Source of the DNA: an uncultured Burkholderiales bacterium | GTDB taxonomy: Bacteria > Pseudomonadota > Gammaproteobacteria > Burkholderiales > Burkholderiaceae_C | Assembly (NCBI GenBank): GCA_903886485.1 | Contig: CAISMH010000011.1 | Location: 361,974 to 425,973 of the forward strand | Length of the DNA stretch: 64,000 nt | Direction: 5' to 3' | Shown: positions 8,906 to 18,217 of the stretch, one piece after another | Layout of the letters: each line of letters begins with the position of its first letter | Position numbering within the stretch: the first letter of the stretch is position 1 | Made by a program: the position numbers and the translations under genes | The notes under the pieces: generated by a model | Told to the model about the DNA's origin: nothing | The model's database searches: none | Seen by the model: the letters and a program-made list of their open reading frames with translations, nothing else

Positions 8906-10052
8906 GTGTCGCACCCCGCAGTTCAGCGCTGGCGATGACACCGCCGCCTAAACACACGTCACCGTCATACAACACGGCCGATTGGCCCGGTGTGACGGCC
9001 CACTGAGGATCATCAAAGGCGAGCACCAGCTCGCCATCTTCGTTGTAGTTCAGTTCGCACGGTGCATCGGCTTGGCGGTAGCGCGTTTTGGCCGCATAGC
9101 GGCCAGGGGCAGGTGGGTGCGGCGCACACCAGCTCAGATCGTCGGCATGGAGCGAACCGTAGAGCAACCAAGGGTGGTCGTGGCCTTGCACCACATACAA
9201 GGTGTTGGTGGCCAAGTCTTTGCGGGCGACGAACCAGGGTTGGTGTTCACCAGCGCCGCGCAATCCTCGGGCGCGCAGGGCTTCCATGTCGGCGCCTTTG
9301 GCTTTGAGCCCGCCGATGCCCAAGCCTTGACGTTGGCCGAGTGTGTAAAAACTCAGGCCTACATGGTTGCCAATCTTGCGGCCGCGTTCGTCTTTGATGG
9401 GGCCAGGTTCGTTGGCGATGTAGCGGTTTAAAAATTCGCGAAACGGGCGCTCGCCAATGAAGCAAATACCGGTGGAGTCCTTCTTCTTGGCGTTGGGCAA
9501 ACCAATTTCATCGGCGATGCGGCGCACCTCGGTTTTGTGCAGCTCACCGACGGGAAACAAGGTTTTGGACAACTGGGCTTGGTTCAAGCGATGCAAAAAA
9601 TAGCTTTGATCTTTGCTGGGGTCCAAGCCTTTGAGGAGCTGAAACTCGCCATGCAATTCACGCACTCGGCAGTAGTGGCCCGTGGCAATTTTTTCAGCGC
9701 CAAGACGCATGGCGTGGTCAAGGAATGCTTTGAACTTGATTTCAGCATTGCACAAGATGTCGGGGTTGGGCGTGCGCCCGCCTTGGTATTCGCGCAAGAA
9801 CTCGGCGAACACGCGGTCTTTGTATTCGGCAGCGAAGTTGACGTGTTCAATCTCGATGCCAATCACGTCGGCGACCGCAGCCGCGTCGACGAAGTCGATG
9901 TTGGACGAGCAGTACTCACTGTCGTCATCGTCTTCCCAGTTTTTCATGAAGATGCCGATGACGTCGTAGCCTTGCTGCTTCAACAGGTAGGCGCTGACGG
10001 CGGAGTCCACGCCACCGCTCAAGCCCACCACCACACGTTTGTTATTTGCCAT
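8898..10052 (-). CDS. mnmA: tRNA-specific 2-thiouridylase MnmA
   Basis: 384-residue enzyme that thiolates U34 in the wobble position of tRNA-Glu, -Gln and -Lys, taking sulfur from a persulfide relay. The PP-loop ATP pyrophosphatase motif SGGVDS lies at residues 12-17. The two catalytic cysteines sit in NPDILCN and [12 protein letters not shown], which form the disulfide/persulfide pair. The C-terminal beta-barrel ends with [24 protein letters not shown], typical of the family. It lies 7 bases downstream of the Nudix gene, the same pairing (nudJ-mnmA) found in E. coli. Confidence 0.96.
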   Translation of the reverse strand: MANNKRVVVGLSGGVDSAVSAYLLKQQGYDVIGIFMKNWEDDDDSEYCSSNIDFVDAAAVADVIGIEIEHVNFAAEYKDRVFAEFLREYQGGRTPNPDILCNAEIKFKAFLDHAMRLGAEKIATGHYCRVRELHGEFQLLKGLDPSKDQSYFLHRLNQAQLSKTLFPVGELHKTEVRRIADEIGLPNAKKKDSTGICFIGERPFREFLNRYIANEPGPIKDERGRKIGNHVGLSFYTLGQRQGLGIGGLKAKGADMEALRARGLRGAGEHQPWFVARKDLATNTLYVVQGHDHPWLLYGSLHADDLSWCAPHPPAPGRYAAKTRYRQADAPCELNYNEDGELVLAFDDPQWAVTPGQSAVLYDGDVCLGGGVIASAELRGATHA

Positions 10053-10059
10053 GTGGCAA

Positions 10060-10560
10060 TTATCCCTTTGAGAGATTGACCACGCTGGCGTCCGTATAGA
10101 TGAGGTGCATCGGGAAACGTTGTCCGTTCAGGTGGTCTTCCATGCAACGCAGGACCAGCGGGCTGCGCAAGCGGTGTTCGTTGGCGCGAATTTCGTCTGG
10201 CGTCATCCACAGGGTGCGCACGATGCCCTTGTCGAGCTGTGCGCCAGGGATGGATTCACCGAGAACGCCGCAATAAGCCAGTCGCAGATAAGTCACGTCT
10301 TCGGCCGCGTGACCTTCGCGAGCAGGGCGCAGCAGGCGTGACATGTAGATGCCGACCAGCTCCGTAGGCTTGAAGGTGTGGGTGGTTTCCTCCAGCGCTT
10401 CGCGGGCGCAGCCGTCTTCTGGGGACTCACCAGGGTCTAGGTGGCCTGCGGGGTTGTTCAGCCTCAGGCCTTCGGGCGTGTGTTCTTCAATCAGCAAGTA
10501 GCGGCCATCGCGTTCGATGATGGCGGCAACGGTGACACTGGGTTTCCAACGTTTATTCAT
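10060..10560 (-). CDS. nudJ: Nudix hydrolase, NudJ-like
   Basis: 166-residue Nudix phosphohydrolase. The Nudix box reads [22 protein letters not shown] at about residues 39-60 and fits the G-x5-E-x7-R-E-U-x-E-E pattern. NudJ enzymes hydrolyse nucleoside di- and triphosphates and thiamine pyrophosphate precursors. The location immediately upstream of mnmA matches E. coli nudJ. The open frame continues to 11268 antisense to pntAA, but that extension has no Nudix homology. The start at 10560 ([17 protein letters not shown]) begins right at the first beta strand. Confidence 0.9.
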   Translation of the reverse strand: MNKRWKPSVTVAAIIERDGRYLLIEEHTPEGLRLNNPAGHLDPGESPEDGCAREALEETTHTFKPTELVGIYMSRLLRPAREGHAAEDVTYLRLAYCGVLGESIPGAQLDKGIVRTLWMTPDEIRANEHRLRSPLVLRCMEDHLNGQRFPMHLIYTDASVVNLSKG

Positions 10561-10662
10561 TTGGCCATTATCTTTCGGGTAAGCCCGCCTCTGTTGTCGA
10601 GGTAAAGTCGTGTAACCTTGCTCGACTCTGACAAGAACAAAGACCCACACGAGGAGAAGCGC

Positions 10663-11793
10663 ATGTTGATTGGTGTTCCCGCCGAAAAGACGGCCGGTGA
10701 GACCCGCGTCGCCGTCACACCTGAGACGGCTAAAAAACTCATTTCCCAAGGCCACAGTGTCCGTGTTCAAGCGGGTGCAGGTGTGCTTGCCAGCGTGCCA
10801 GATGCCGCCTATGCGGCAGTCGGCGCCGAGGTGGTGGATGCCGCGAGTGCTTGGGCTTGTGACTTGATCCTCAAAGTACGCACCCCCGAAGCCGCCGAAG
10901 CGTCCAGCATCAAAGCCGGTAGCACCGTGGTGGGGATATTGGAGCCCTTCAATGCCGAAGGCTTGCAACGCCTCGCCACAGCAGGTGCGACAGGTTTTGC
11001 GCTCGAAGCCGCGCCTCGCACGACCCGTGCACAAAGCATGGACGTGTTGTCTTCTCAGGCCAACATCGCGGGCTACAAAGCGGTCATGCTGGCCGCAGAC
11101 AAATACCAACGCTTCTTCCCTATGTTGATGACGGCGGCTGGCACGGTCAAAGCCGCGCGCGTGGTCATCCTCGGTGTGGGCGTGGCGGGTTTGCAAGCCA
11201 TTGCCACCGCCAAGCGTTTGGGCGCAGTGATCGAGGCCACCGATGTGCGCCCGAGTGTCAAAGAACAAGTGGAGTCACTCGGTGCCAAGTTCATCGACGT
11301 GCCGTTCGAGAGCCAAGACGAGAAAGACGCTGCCGAAGGCGTGGGCGGCTATGCCCGCCCCATGCCGCAAAGTTGGTTGGACCGACAAAAGATCGAAGTG
11401 GCCAAGCGTGTGGCCTTGGCTGATATCGTCATCACCACAGCCCTGATTCCGGGCCGCGCCGCACCTGTGCTGGTGACCGAAGACATGGTCAAGGCCATGA
11501 AGCCGGGGGCCGTCATCATCGACATTGCGGCTGGCAAGGGCGCCAATGGTGAAGGCGGCAACTGCCCGCTGACCGAAGCGGGCAAAACCGTCATCAAGCA
11601 TGGCGTGACGATTGTGGGCGAGACCAACTTGCCAGCCTTGGTCGCGGCAGACGCCAGTGCTTTGTATGCCCGTAACGTGCTCGACTTTTTGAAGCTCGTC
11701 ATCAACAAAGAAGGCGCGTTGCATATCGACATGGATGACGACATCGTGGCGGCGTGTTTAGTCACCCGCGATGGCGCTGTGGTGAAGAAATAA
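10663..11793 (+). CDS. pntAA: NAD(P) transhydrogenase subunit alpha, part 1 (domain I)
   Basis: 376-residue soluble, NAD(H)-binding domain I of the proton-translocating transhydrogenase, which makes NADPH from NADH using the proton gradient. The N-terminal MLIGVPAEKTAGETRVAVTPE is family-typical, and the Rossmann motif is VVILGVGVAGLQAIATAKRLGA at about residues 168-189. Alpha is split in two genes here, as in many alpha- and betaproteobacteria. A GAGGAG ribosome site 7 bases before the ATG fixes the start and excludes the longer frame from 10618. It is first of a five-gene run ending at 16069. Confidence 0.95.
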   Translation: MLIGVPAEKTAGETRVAVTPETAKKLISQGHSVRVQAGAGVLASVPDAAYAAVGAEVVDAASAWACDLILKVRTPEAAEASSIKAGSTVVGILEPFNAEGLQRLATAGATGFALEAAPRTTRAQSMDVLSSQANIAGYKAVMLAADKYQRFFPMLMTAAGTVKAARVVILGVGVAGLQAIATAKRLGAVIEATDVRPSVKEQVESLGAKFIDVPFESQDEKDAAEGVGGYARPMPQSWLDRQKIEVAKRVALADIVITTALIPGRAAPVLVTEDMVKAMKPGAVIIDIAAGKGANGEGGNCPLTEAGKTVIKHGVTIVGETNLPALVAADASALYARNVLDFLKLVINKEGALHIDMDDDIVAACLVTRDGAVVKK

Positions 11794-11809
11794 AACGAGG
11801 AATAACAAC

Positions 11810-12133
11810 ATGGATGCAGTCTCCCCCACCCTCGTCAACTTGATTATTTTTGTGCTGGCCATTTACGTGGGTTACCACGTGGTTTGGACGGTCACCCCTG
11901 CGTTGCACACACCGCTCATGGCAGTGACCAATGCCATTTCCGCCATCGTCATTGTGGGCGCCATGCTGGCCGCCGCCATGACCGAAACCACCTTGGGTAA
12001 GACCATGGGCGTGTTGGCGGTGGCGCTGGCTGCGGTGAACGTGTTTGGTGGCTTTATGGTCACGCGTCGCATGCTGGAAATGTTCAAGAAAAAAGACAAA
12101 CCAGCTAAGGCAACTGCAGGAGACAAAGCATGA
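11810..12133 (+). CDS. pntAB: NAD(P) transhydrogenase subunit alpha, part 2 (membrane)
   Basis: 107-residue membrane piece of the transhydrogenase alpha chain. Three hydrophobic helices are visible (LVNLIIFVLAIYVGYHVVW; AISAIVIVGAMLAAAM; MGVLAVALAAVNVFGGFMVTRRMLEMF), matching the N-terminal half of domain II. It is 16 bases downstream of pntAA and overlaps pntB by 4 bases (ATGA), so the three chains should be made together. Confidence 0.93.
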   Translation: MDAVSPTLVNLIIFVLAIYVGYHVVWTVTPALHTPLMAVTNAISAIVIVGAMLAAAMTETTLGKTMGVLAVALAAVNVFGGFMVTRRMLEMFKKKDKPAKATAGDKA

Positions 12134-13629
12134 ACATGGACTTTGTTTCAATGAACCTCGTCACCTTGATGTATTTGGTGGCGAGTGTGTGTTTCATTCA
12201 AGCGCTCAAAGGCTTGAGCCATCCCACCACCTCCATTCGCGGCAATGTGTCTGGCATGACGGGGATGACGATTGCGGTGTTGACCACTGCCGCCTTGATC
12301 GTGAAGTTGTCAGGCTCTGGTCTCGGCATGAGCTGGGTTTTGTTGGGGCTCGTGGTGGGCGGCGGTGCTGGCACGGTCATGGCGCAGCGCGTCGAGATGA
12401 CCAAGATGCCCGAGCTGGTCGCCTTCATGCACAGCATGATTGGCTTGGCGGCCGTGTTCATCGGTGTGGCGGCGGTGGCTGAGCCTTGGGCGTTTGGCAT
12501 CACACAGCCCCCCCAAGAGCTGGTGACGGGCATGCAAACATCGGCTGGTTTGGTCATCACCGAGAGTATTCAGCGCTTCCCTATTCCCGCGGGCAACCGT
12601 TTGGAGTTGTTCTTGGGTGCTGCCATTGGTGCGATCACCTTCAGCGGTTCCGTGATTGCGTTTGGCAAGCTCTCGGGCAAATACAAATTCCGCTTGTTCC
12701 AAGGCGCGCCCGTGAGTTTTTCCGGCCAGCACATGCTGAATTTGGTGCTGGGTTTGGTCACGCTGGGCTTGGGCGCGATGTTTGTGATGACGGAAAGCTG
12801 GACCGCGTTCTTTGCGATGCTGGCGCTGTCATTTGTGATGGGCGTGCTCATCATCATCCCCATCGGTGGCGCAGACATGCCCGTGGTGGTGTCTATGCTC
12901 AACAGCTATTCGGGTTGGGCGGCAGCTGGCATTGGCTTCTCGCTCAACAACAGCATGCTCATCATTGCGGGTTCGTTGGTGGGTAGCTCAGGCGCGATTC
13001 TGAGCTACATCATGTGCAAGGCCATGAACCGCTCGTTCTTCAGTGTCATCTTGGGGGGCTTTGGAGCCGAGGCCGTGACCGCGGCGGCAGGTGCCCAAGA
13101 GCAACGTCCTGTCAAGAGCGGCAGTGCCGATGATGCCGCTTATATCTTGGCCAATGCCGAGTCCGTGGTGATCGTGCCCGGTTACGGCTTGGCGGTGGCC
13201 CGTGCGCAACATGCGGTCAACGAACTGGCCGAGAAGCTGATGCACAAAGGCATCAGTGTGAAGTACGCCATCCATCCTGTGGCTGGCCGCATGCCTGGTC
13301 ACATGAACGTGCTGTTGGCCGAGGCCGAAGTGCCTTACGACCAAGTGTTTGAAATGGAAGACATCAACGGCGAGTTTGGCCAAGTGGACGTGGCCATCGT
13401 GTTGGGTGCGAACGATGTGGTGAACCCCGCCGCGCTGGAAAAGGGCAGTTCCATTTATGGCATGCCGATCTTGGAAGCCTACAAAGCCAAGACGGTCATT
13501 GTGAACAAGCGTTCCATGGCCTCGGGCTATGCGGGCTTGGACAACGAGTTGTTTTACATGGACAAGACCATGATGGTGTTTGGCGACGCCAAGAAAGTGG
13601 TTGAAGACATGGTTAAGGCGATTGAATGA
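12130..13629 (+). CDS. pntB: NAD(P) transhydrogenase subunit beta
   Basis: 499-residue beta subunit containing the remaining membrane helices of domain II and the NADP(H)-binding domain III. About nine hydrophobic segments fill residues 1-270. Domain III starts near residue 320 with VVIVPGYGLAVARAQHAVNEL and continues with IHPVAGRMPGHMNVLLAEAEVPY and AIVLGANDVVNPAA, all conserved in PntB. The 4-base overlap with pntAB and another with the downstream fadD suggest tight translational coupling. Confidence 0.96.
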   Translation: MNMDFVSMNLVTLMYLVASVCFIQALKGLSHPTTSIRGNVSGMTGMTIAVLTTAALIVKLSGSGLGMSWVLLGLVVGGGAGTVMAQRVEMTKMPELVAFMHSMIGLAAVFIGVAAVAEPWAFGITQPPQELVTGMQTSAGLVITESIQRFPIPAGNRLELFLGAAIGAITFSGSVIAFGKLSGKYKFRLFQGAPVSFSGQHMLNLVLGLVTLGLGAMFVMTESWTAFFAMLALSFVMGVLIIIPIGGADMPVVVSMLNSYSGWAAAGIGFSLNNSMLIIAGSLVGSSGAILSYIMCKAMNRSFFSVILGGFGAEAVTAAAGAQEQRPVKSGSADDAAYILANAESVVIVPGYGLAVARAQHAVNELAEKLMHKGISVKYAIHPVAGRMPGHMNVLLAEAEVPYDQVFEMEDINGEFGQVDVAIVLGANDVVNPAALEKGSSIYGMPILEAYKAKTVIVNKRSMASGYAGLDNELFYMDKTMMVFGDAKKVVEDMVKAIE

Positions 13630-15314
13630 ACGCAGCGCAGAAGCCATGGTTGAGCGCCTACCCAGAAGGCGTACCCGCAGAAATTGACACCAGCGCTTAC
13701 GGCTCGCTGATCGATGTGATGCAAGAAAGCTTCAGTCGATTTGGCGACCGTGCGGCGTTTAGTTTTCTAGGGCGCAGTTTGACTTACCGCGAACTAGACC
13801 GCTTGAGTCAAGTGTTCGCAGCCTATCTTCAAAGTTTGGGCTTGGTGTTGGGTGACCGCGTGGCCATCATGCTGCCCAACACCTTGCAGTACCCGATTGC
13901 TGTGGCGGCCGTGTTGCGTGCGGGCTTTGTGGTGGTCAACGTCAACCCGCTGTACACAGCAAGGGAGCTGGAGGCGCAGCTCAAAGACGCGGATGCAAAA
14001 GCCATTGTGATCTTAGAAAACTTTGGCGCTACCTTGCAGCAGTGCTTGGCGCGCACCAGCGTCAAGCATGTGGTGCTGTGCGCCATGGGCGACCGTTTGG
14101 GCTGGCTCAAAGGGACGTTGGTGAACCACGTGGTGCGGCACGTCAAAAAGTTGGTGCCTTCTTTTGCGCTACCGATGGCGGTGCGTTTCAACGATGCATT
14201 GGCTCAAGGAGAACGCCACACGCTCACCTTGCCCGGCATCGACGGCAATGATTTGGCCGTGCTGCAATACACAGGCGGGACCACGGGTGTGGCCAAAGGC
14301 GCTGAGTTGTTGCATCGCAATTTGGTGGCCAATATGTTGCAGGCCTCGGAGTGGTGTGGTCCTGCGCTCAAACGTATTCCTGCGAATGAGATTCCAACGT
14401 TTGTCTGTGCTTTGCCGCTGTATCACATCTTCGCGTTCAATGTGAATTTACTGTCGTGCATGCGCATGGGCGGATGTTCAATCCTGATCCCCAACCCGCG
14501 AGATATTCCAGCGGTGTGCCAAGAATTGTCAAAGCATCGCTTCCACATCTTTCCAGCTGTCAACACCTTGTTCAATGCCTTGGCGAATCACGCTGATTTT
14601 GTCAAAGTGGACTGGTCGCGCTTGGTGGTGTCGTTGGGCGGCGGTACCGCTGTGCAAGGCGCGGTAGCAAAGCTGTGGTTAGAGAAAACGGGCTGTCCTA
14701 TCTGCGAGGCTTATGGCTTGTCAGAGACCAGTCCGGCTGCGAGTAGCAACCCAGTGAGCAGTCAGACTTTCACAGGTTCGATCGGCGTGCCCTTGCCAAG
14801 TACCGAGATGAAAATCATCGACGACGATGGCAACGAGGTGCCCGTCGGCGAGCCTGGCGAAATTGCCATTCGCGGCCCGCAAGTGATGGCAGGCTACTGG
14901 CAACGTCCAGATGAAACTGCACGTGTGATGACGCCCGATGGCTTCTTCAAATCCGGTGATGTGGGCATCATGGATGAGCGTGGTTACTTTCGCATCGTTG
15001 ACCGCAAGAAGGACATGATCTTGGTCAGCGGCTTCAACGTCTACCCCAACGAAGTAGAAGACGTGGTGGCTGGTTTATCTGGTGTGTTGGAGTGCGCAGT
15101 GATTGGTATCCCCGACGAGCATTCTGGCGAGGTCGTGAAATTGGTGGTAGTCAAAAAAGATCCGGCTCTAACGCAAGCCCAAGTGTTAGACCATTGCCGC
15201 CAAAATCTCACGGGCTATAAGCTGCCGCGCGTGATTGAGTTTCGTACGGAGTTACCCAAAACTCCGGTGGGCAAGGTCTTGCGTCGCGAACTGCGCGAAC
15301 AAAAACAAGCATGA
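13626..15314 (+). CDS. fadD: Long-chain-fatty-acid--CoA ligase, FadD-like
   Basis: 562-residue adenylate-forming enzyme that activates fatty acids to acyl-CoA. The P-loop YTGGTTGVAKGA is at residues 215-226. The adenylation signatures YGLSETSP and DGFFKSGDVGIMDERGYFRIVDRKKDMI are present, as is the C-terminal lysine motif LPKTPVGKVLRREL. Length and motif set match FadD. Its ATG overlaps the pntB stop (ATGA) and its stop overlaps the mtnN start, an unusual partnership for a beta-oxidation gene. Substrate chain length cannot be told by eye. Confidence 0.92.
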   Translation: MNAAQKPWLSAYPEGVPAEIDTSAYGSLIDVMQESFSRFGDRAAFSFLGRSLTYRELDRLSQVFAAYLQSLGLVLGDRVAIMLPNTLQYPIAVAAVLRAGFVVVNVNPLYTARELEAQLKDADAKAIVILENFGATLQQCLARTSVKHVVLCAMGDRLGWLKGTLVNHVVRHVKKLVPSFALPMAVRFNDALAQGERHTLTLPGIDGNDLAVLQYTGGTTGVAKGAELLHRNLVANMLQASEWCGPALKRIPANEIPTFVCALPLYHIFAFNVNLLSCMRMGGCSILIPNPRDIPAVCQELSKHRFHIFPAVNTLFNALANHADFVKVDWSRLVVSLGGGTAVQGAVAKLWLEKTGCPICEAYGLSETSPAASSNPVSSQTFTGSIGVPLPSTEMKIIDDDGNEVPVGEPGEIAIRGPQVMAGYWQRPDETARVMTPDGFFKSGDVGIMDERGYFRIVDRKKDMILVSGFNVYPNEVEDVVAGLSGVLECAVIGIPDEHSGEVVKLVVVKKDPALTQAQVLDHCRQNLTGYKLPRVIEFRTELPKTPVGKVLRRELREQKQA

Positions 15315-16069
15315 GTCGCATCGCGCTGGTGAGCGCCATGCACGAGGAGTTGGCGGCCGTGCTGGCGCGCATGCCAGACGAACACAAAACCGTCGTCGCG
15401 GGCCGTGAGTTTTGGGTGGGGCATTGGCATGGTCACGAGGTAGTGGCCGTGTTGTCTCGGATTGGCAAGGTGGCCGCAGCCACCACAGCCACCACCTTGA
15501 TTGAACGATTTGGCGTCAACCGCATGGTGTTCACGGGAGTGGCGGGCGGTTTGGCCGCGCATGTGAATGTCGGGGACGTGGTGGTGGCTCGCGAGTTCAT
15601 CCAACATGACATGGACGCTTCGCCTTTGTTTGCGCGTTATGAAGTGCCGTTGACCGGCATGACGTGTTTTCCAGCCGATCCCCACTTGAGCGACGCACTG
15701 GCTGGCGCAGCACCGCTGGCCCTCCAAGATTTGGTGGCATCTCTGCACCGTGACGCTTGGTTGGGTTTAGACCTAGCTGCTGCACGTGTGCATCAAGGCT
15801 TGGTGGCCAGTGGTGACCGCTTTGTTTCCACCACCCTTGAAAGCCAAACTTTGCAACGCGAGTTACCCCGTGCGTTAGCCGTTGAGATGGAGTGTGCTGC
15901 GATCGCGCAGGTCTGTCACGACTACGGGGTGCCTTTGGCGGCGGTGCGAACCATCTCAGATCGCGCGGACGATGCCGCGCATGTGGACTTTCCTCGCTTC
16001 ATTCGCAGCATCGCAAGCGGTTACAGCGCCGCCGTGCTCGACCGCCTGTTGGCGCAACTGCCGATCTGA
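15311..16069 (+). CDS. mtnN: 5'-methylthioadenosine/S-adenosylhomocysteine nucleosidase
   Basis: 252-residue nucleoside phosphorylase-like enzyme that removes adenine from MTA and SAH, clearing by-products of methylation, polyamine and quorum-signal synthesis. It begins MSRIALVSAMHEEL (catalytic Glu in MHEE) and carries VFTGVAGGL, VEMECAAIAQV (ribose-binding Met-Glu) and RTISDRADD (catalytic Asp). There is an extra segment of about 20 residues compared with E. coli Pfs. The start overlaps the fadD stop by 4 bases. Confidence 0.9.
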   Translation: MSRIALVSAMHEELAAVLARMPDEHKTVVAGREFWVGHWHGHEVVAVLSRIGKVAAATTATTLIERFGVNRMVFTGVAGGLAAHVNVGDVVVAREFIQHDMDASPLFARYEVPLTGMTCFPADPHLSDALAGAAPLALQDLVASLHRDAWLGLDLAAARVHQGLVASGDRFVSTTLESQTLQRELPRALAVEMECAAIAQVCHDYGVPLAAVRTISDRADDAAHVDFPRFIRSIASGYSAAVLDRLLAQLPI

Positions 16070-17056
16070 TTACTTCAACCAACCGCGCTTGCGGAAGTAC
16101 CACATGGGCACCAAGGCGCTGGCCACCATCAAACCTAGTGCGAACGGATAACCCCAAGTTTTGTCTAGCTCAGGCATGAACTGGAAGTTCATGCCATAAA
16201 TGCTCGCGATCAAGGTCGGGGGCAGCAAGGCCACGCTGGCCACTGAGAAAATCTTGATGATCTTGTTCTGGTTGATGTTGATGAAACCAACCGTGGCATC
16301 CATCAAGAAGTTGATCTTGTCAAACAAGAAGGCCGTGTGGTTATCCAGCGATTCGATGTCGCGCAAAATTTGACGCGCTTCTTCGAACTGATCGGCGTTG
16401 AGCATGCGCGAACGCATCATGAAACTCACGGCACGACGGGTGTCCATCACGTTGCGACGAATGCGACCATTCAAGTCTTCTTGGCGTGCGATGGCGCCCA
16501 AGACTTCACCTGCCAATTCGTCGGTCACATCTTCTGACAGCACCAGCTTGCCAGCTTTTTCCAGCTGGTCGTAAATGCCTTCTAGCGTGTCGGCTGAGTA
16601 TTCGGCGTCAGCGTCGAAGAGTTTGAGCAACACATCTTTGTCATCTTCAATCAGGCCCGGTGCGCGGCGCGCACGCATGCGCAGCAAACGAAACACCGGC
16701 ACATCCTCGTCGTGAATGGAGAACAGCACGCCACGACTACGCAAGGCGGTGTTGTTTTGGTTCAAGATGAAAGCCACCCGTACCGTGCGCGGTTCGTCTT
16801 CGTGGGCGATCAAGAAGTCACTGCGGATGTGAAGTTCGCCGTTGTCTTCTTCATAGAAGCGTGCCGACTCTTCAATGTCTTCGTCCATCGCATCTTCAGG
16901 GATGGAGAGGCCGTAATACTGTTTGATCCAGCGTTTTTCCTCTAGCGTGGGCGCTTCGAGGTCCACCCAGATCGGTTGGAATTTGGAGAGTTCTTCCAGC
17001 GATTCGATCTCTTCTTGGAAGAGGCGACCGTTGGCCAGCGTGAAGATGTTGAGCAT
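16070..17056 (-). CDS. corA: Magnesium/cobalt transporter CorA
   Basis: 328-residue CorA channel for Mg2+ uptake. A long acidic cytoplasmic domain of mostly helices (residues 1-265) leads to two C-terminal membrane helices. The signature YGMNF is at residues 287-291, just after the first helix (VASVALLPPTLIASI), and the periplasmic loop MPELDKTWGYPF follows, both diagnostic of CorA. The chain ends FRKRGWLK, the basic cytosolic tip. It converges on mtnN with adjacent stops. Upstream lies a leader region of at least 100 bases with a set of mutually exclusive base pairings. Confidence 0.95.
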   Translation of the reverse strand: MLNIFTLANGRLFQEEIESLEELSKFQPIWVDLEAPTLEEKRWIKQYYGLSIPEDAMDEDIEESARFYEEDNGELHIRSDFLIAHEDEPRTVRVAFILNQNNTALRSRGVLFSIHDEDVPVFRLLRMRARRAPGLIEDDKDVLLKLFDADAEYSADTLEGIYDQLEKAGKLVLSEDVTDELAGEVLGAIARQEDLNGRIRRNVMDTRRAVSFMMRSRMLNADQFEEARQILRDIESLDNHTAFLFDKINFLMDATVGFININQNKIIKIFSVASVALLPPTLIASIYGMNFQFMPELDKTWGYPFALGLMVASALVPMWYFRKRGWLK

Positions 17057-17080
17057 GGCAGTCCTTGCGCGAGTGGCACA

Positions 17081-17151
17081 GAAATTCGAAGGGGAAAAAT
17101 GCAGCTTTCGAATTCGCGCGTTGCCTGTCGGCCGGATGCGGTTCGAAAGCT
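17081..17151 (-). promoter_or_regulatory. Candidate structured leader of corA
   Basis: Reading the corA strand, AGCTTTCGAA (17151-17142) is a perfect complement of TTCGAAAGCT (17112-17103), giving a 10-bp stem. A five-T run follows at 17099-17095. A third segment TTCGAATT (17090-17083) pairs over 8 bases with AATTCGAA (17114-17107), which overlaps the second arm, so the two helices exclude each other. This terminator/antiterminator-like layout lies 25-95 bases before the corA ATG. Because TTCGAA is itself palindromic, three copies pair easily, and they could equally be protein-binding sites. Confidence 0.35.
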
Positions 17152-17336
17152 ACCGACTAGGGTAGGTTTCCAAGGAGATAGCTCCGCTGTTGAGGTGGGG
17201 CAGATTATGGCACTGCCTCGTTGCGGTCTAGGGGTTTTCCGTAGGCTGATTTTTCGGGGTTTTTGAATCTAGCCCATTGCCTTTTTCACACGCGGAGCGC
17301 ATAGTGAAACCGTTAACTCACCAACGGAGGCTTTTT

Positions 17337-17666
17337 ATGAATTTGACGATCAGTGGTCACCATCTTGAAGTAACCCCAGCGCTGCGCACCTATGTGACAG
17401 GTAAGCTCGATCGAATTACCCGACATTTCGATCAGGTGGTGGACGTCAAAGTACTGCTCAGTATTGAAAACCAAACGGAGAAAGAGCGTCGTCAAAAAGC
17501 TGAATGCAACATCCATGTCAAAGGCAGCGACATGTTTGCCGAAAGCGCACACGAGGACATGTACGCAGCGGTCGATGAACTGGTCGACAAGTTGGATCGC
17601 CAAGTCGTTCGACACAAAGACCGTCTTCAAAGTCACCACCATGAGAGTCCCAAGCGCCTGATGTGA
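17337..17666 (+). CDS. hpf: Ribosome hibernation promoting factor HPF/RaiA
   Basis: 109-residue short-form hibernation factor, which binds the ribosome decoding region and silences it in stationary phase. The sequence [35 protein letters not shown] has the beta-alpha arrangement of the family, followed by [16 protein letters not shown] and the helix [28 protein letters not shown] at 17326-17330 sets the start at 17337 over the longer frame from 17277. It is followed by a terminator and then ptsN, as in the rpoN-hpf-ptsN cluster of other proteobacteria, but rpoN is about 32 kb away here. Confidence 0.92.
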   Translation: MNLTISGHHLEVTPALRTYVTGKLDRITRHFDQVVDVKVLLSIENQTEKERRQKAECNIHVKGSDMFAESAHEDMYAAVDELVDKLDRQVVRHKDRLQSHHHESPKRLM

Positions 17667-17683
17667 TGCCTAGGAAACTTCTC

Positions 17684-17711
17684 AAAACCGCCGTTCATCG
17701 GCGGTTTTTTT
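17684..17711 (+). terminator. Rho-independent terminator after hpf
   Basis: AAAACCGCCG and CGGCGGTTTT form a 10-bp stem around the loop TTCAT and are followed by further T residues. It lies 17 bases after the hpf stop, so hpf is probably not simply co-transcribed with ptsN. A CATAAT box at 17739-17744 could serve a separate ptsN promoter. Confidence 0.9.
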
Positions 17712-17756
17712 GTTTTGGGCCTTTTTATTTTGTAGGTGCATAATCTGCGCTCAATC

Positions 17757-18215
17757 ATGAATCGCTTAGCCTCCATCCTTCCTCCCGCACAAGTCCTTGT
17801 GCATGTTGAGGTCACCAGTAAAAAACGCGCCTTTGAAGAGGCGGGCTTGTTGTTTGAAGGTCTGCACGACCTCAACCGCGCCTTGGTGGCTGAGAGCTTG
17901 TTTGCCCGGGAGCGCTTGGGCTCCACAGGTTTAGGCCATGGCGTGGCGATTCCACACGGACGAATCAAGGGATTGAAGTCACCCATGGCTGCCGTGTTTC
18001 AATTGGACCAAGCGATTGGCTTTGATGCCCCCGACGAGCAGCCGGTCAGCTTGCTCATTTTCTTGTTGGTGCCCGAGGCTTCTACGCAAAAGCACCTTGA
18101 GATCTTGTCTGAAATTGCCGAGCTTTTGAGCGATACCGGTCTGCGCGAAAAAATCAAAACCTGTGATGACGCCGTGGAACTCCACCGCATCATCTCTACC
18201 TGGAACGCGGTGTAA
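17757..18215 (+). CDS. ptsN: PTS IIA-like nitrogen regulatory protein PtsN
   Basis: 152-residue EIIA-Ntr protein of the nitrogen phosphotransferase relay, a regulator and not a sugar carrier. The phosphorylated histidine is H67 in [13 protein letters not shown]. The C-terminal helical part [21 protein letters not shown] is typical of the fold. An in-frame GTG at 17736 would add 7 residues, but the ATG at 17757 ([10 protein letters not shown]) matches family starts. Just downstream is hprK. The pairing places this protein in an incomplete PTS with HPr kinase, though no EI or HPr gene is within the window. Confidence 0.92.
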   Translation: MNRLASILPPAQVLVHVEVTSKKRAFEEAGLLFEGLHDLNRALVAESLFARERLGSTGLGHGVAIPHGRIKGLKSPMAAVFQLDQAIGFDAPDEQPVSLLIFLLVPEASTQKHLEILSEIAELLSDTGLREKIKTCDDAVELHRIISTWNAV

Positions 18216-18217
18216 CC

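Noticed and set aside
10561..11268. N-terminal extension of the Nudix frame antisense to pntAA
   Set aside because: It has no homology to Nudix proteins and the family start is at 10560.
17208..17224. TGGCAC...TTGC resembling a sigma-54 promoter upstream of hpf
   Set aside because: The GG and GC elements are about two bases too far apart for the strict -24/-12 spacing.
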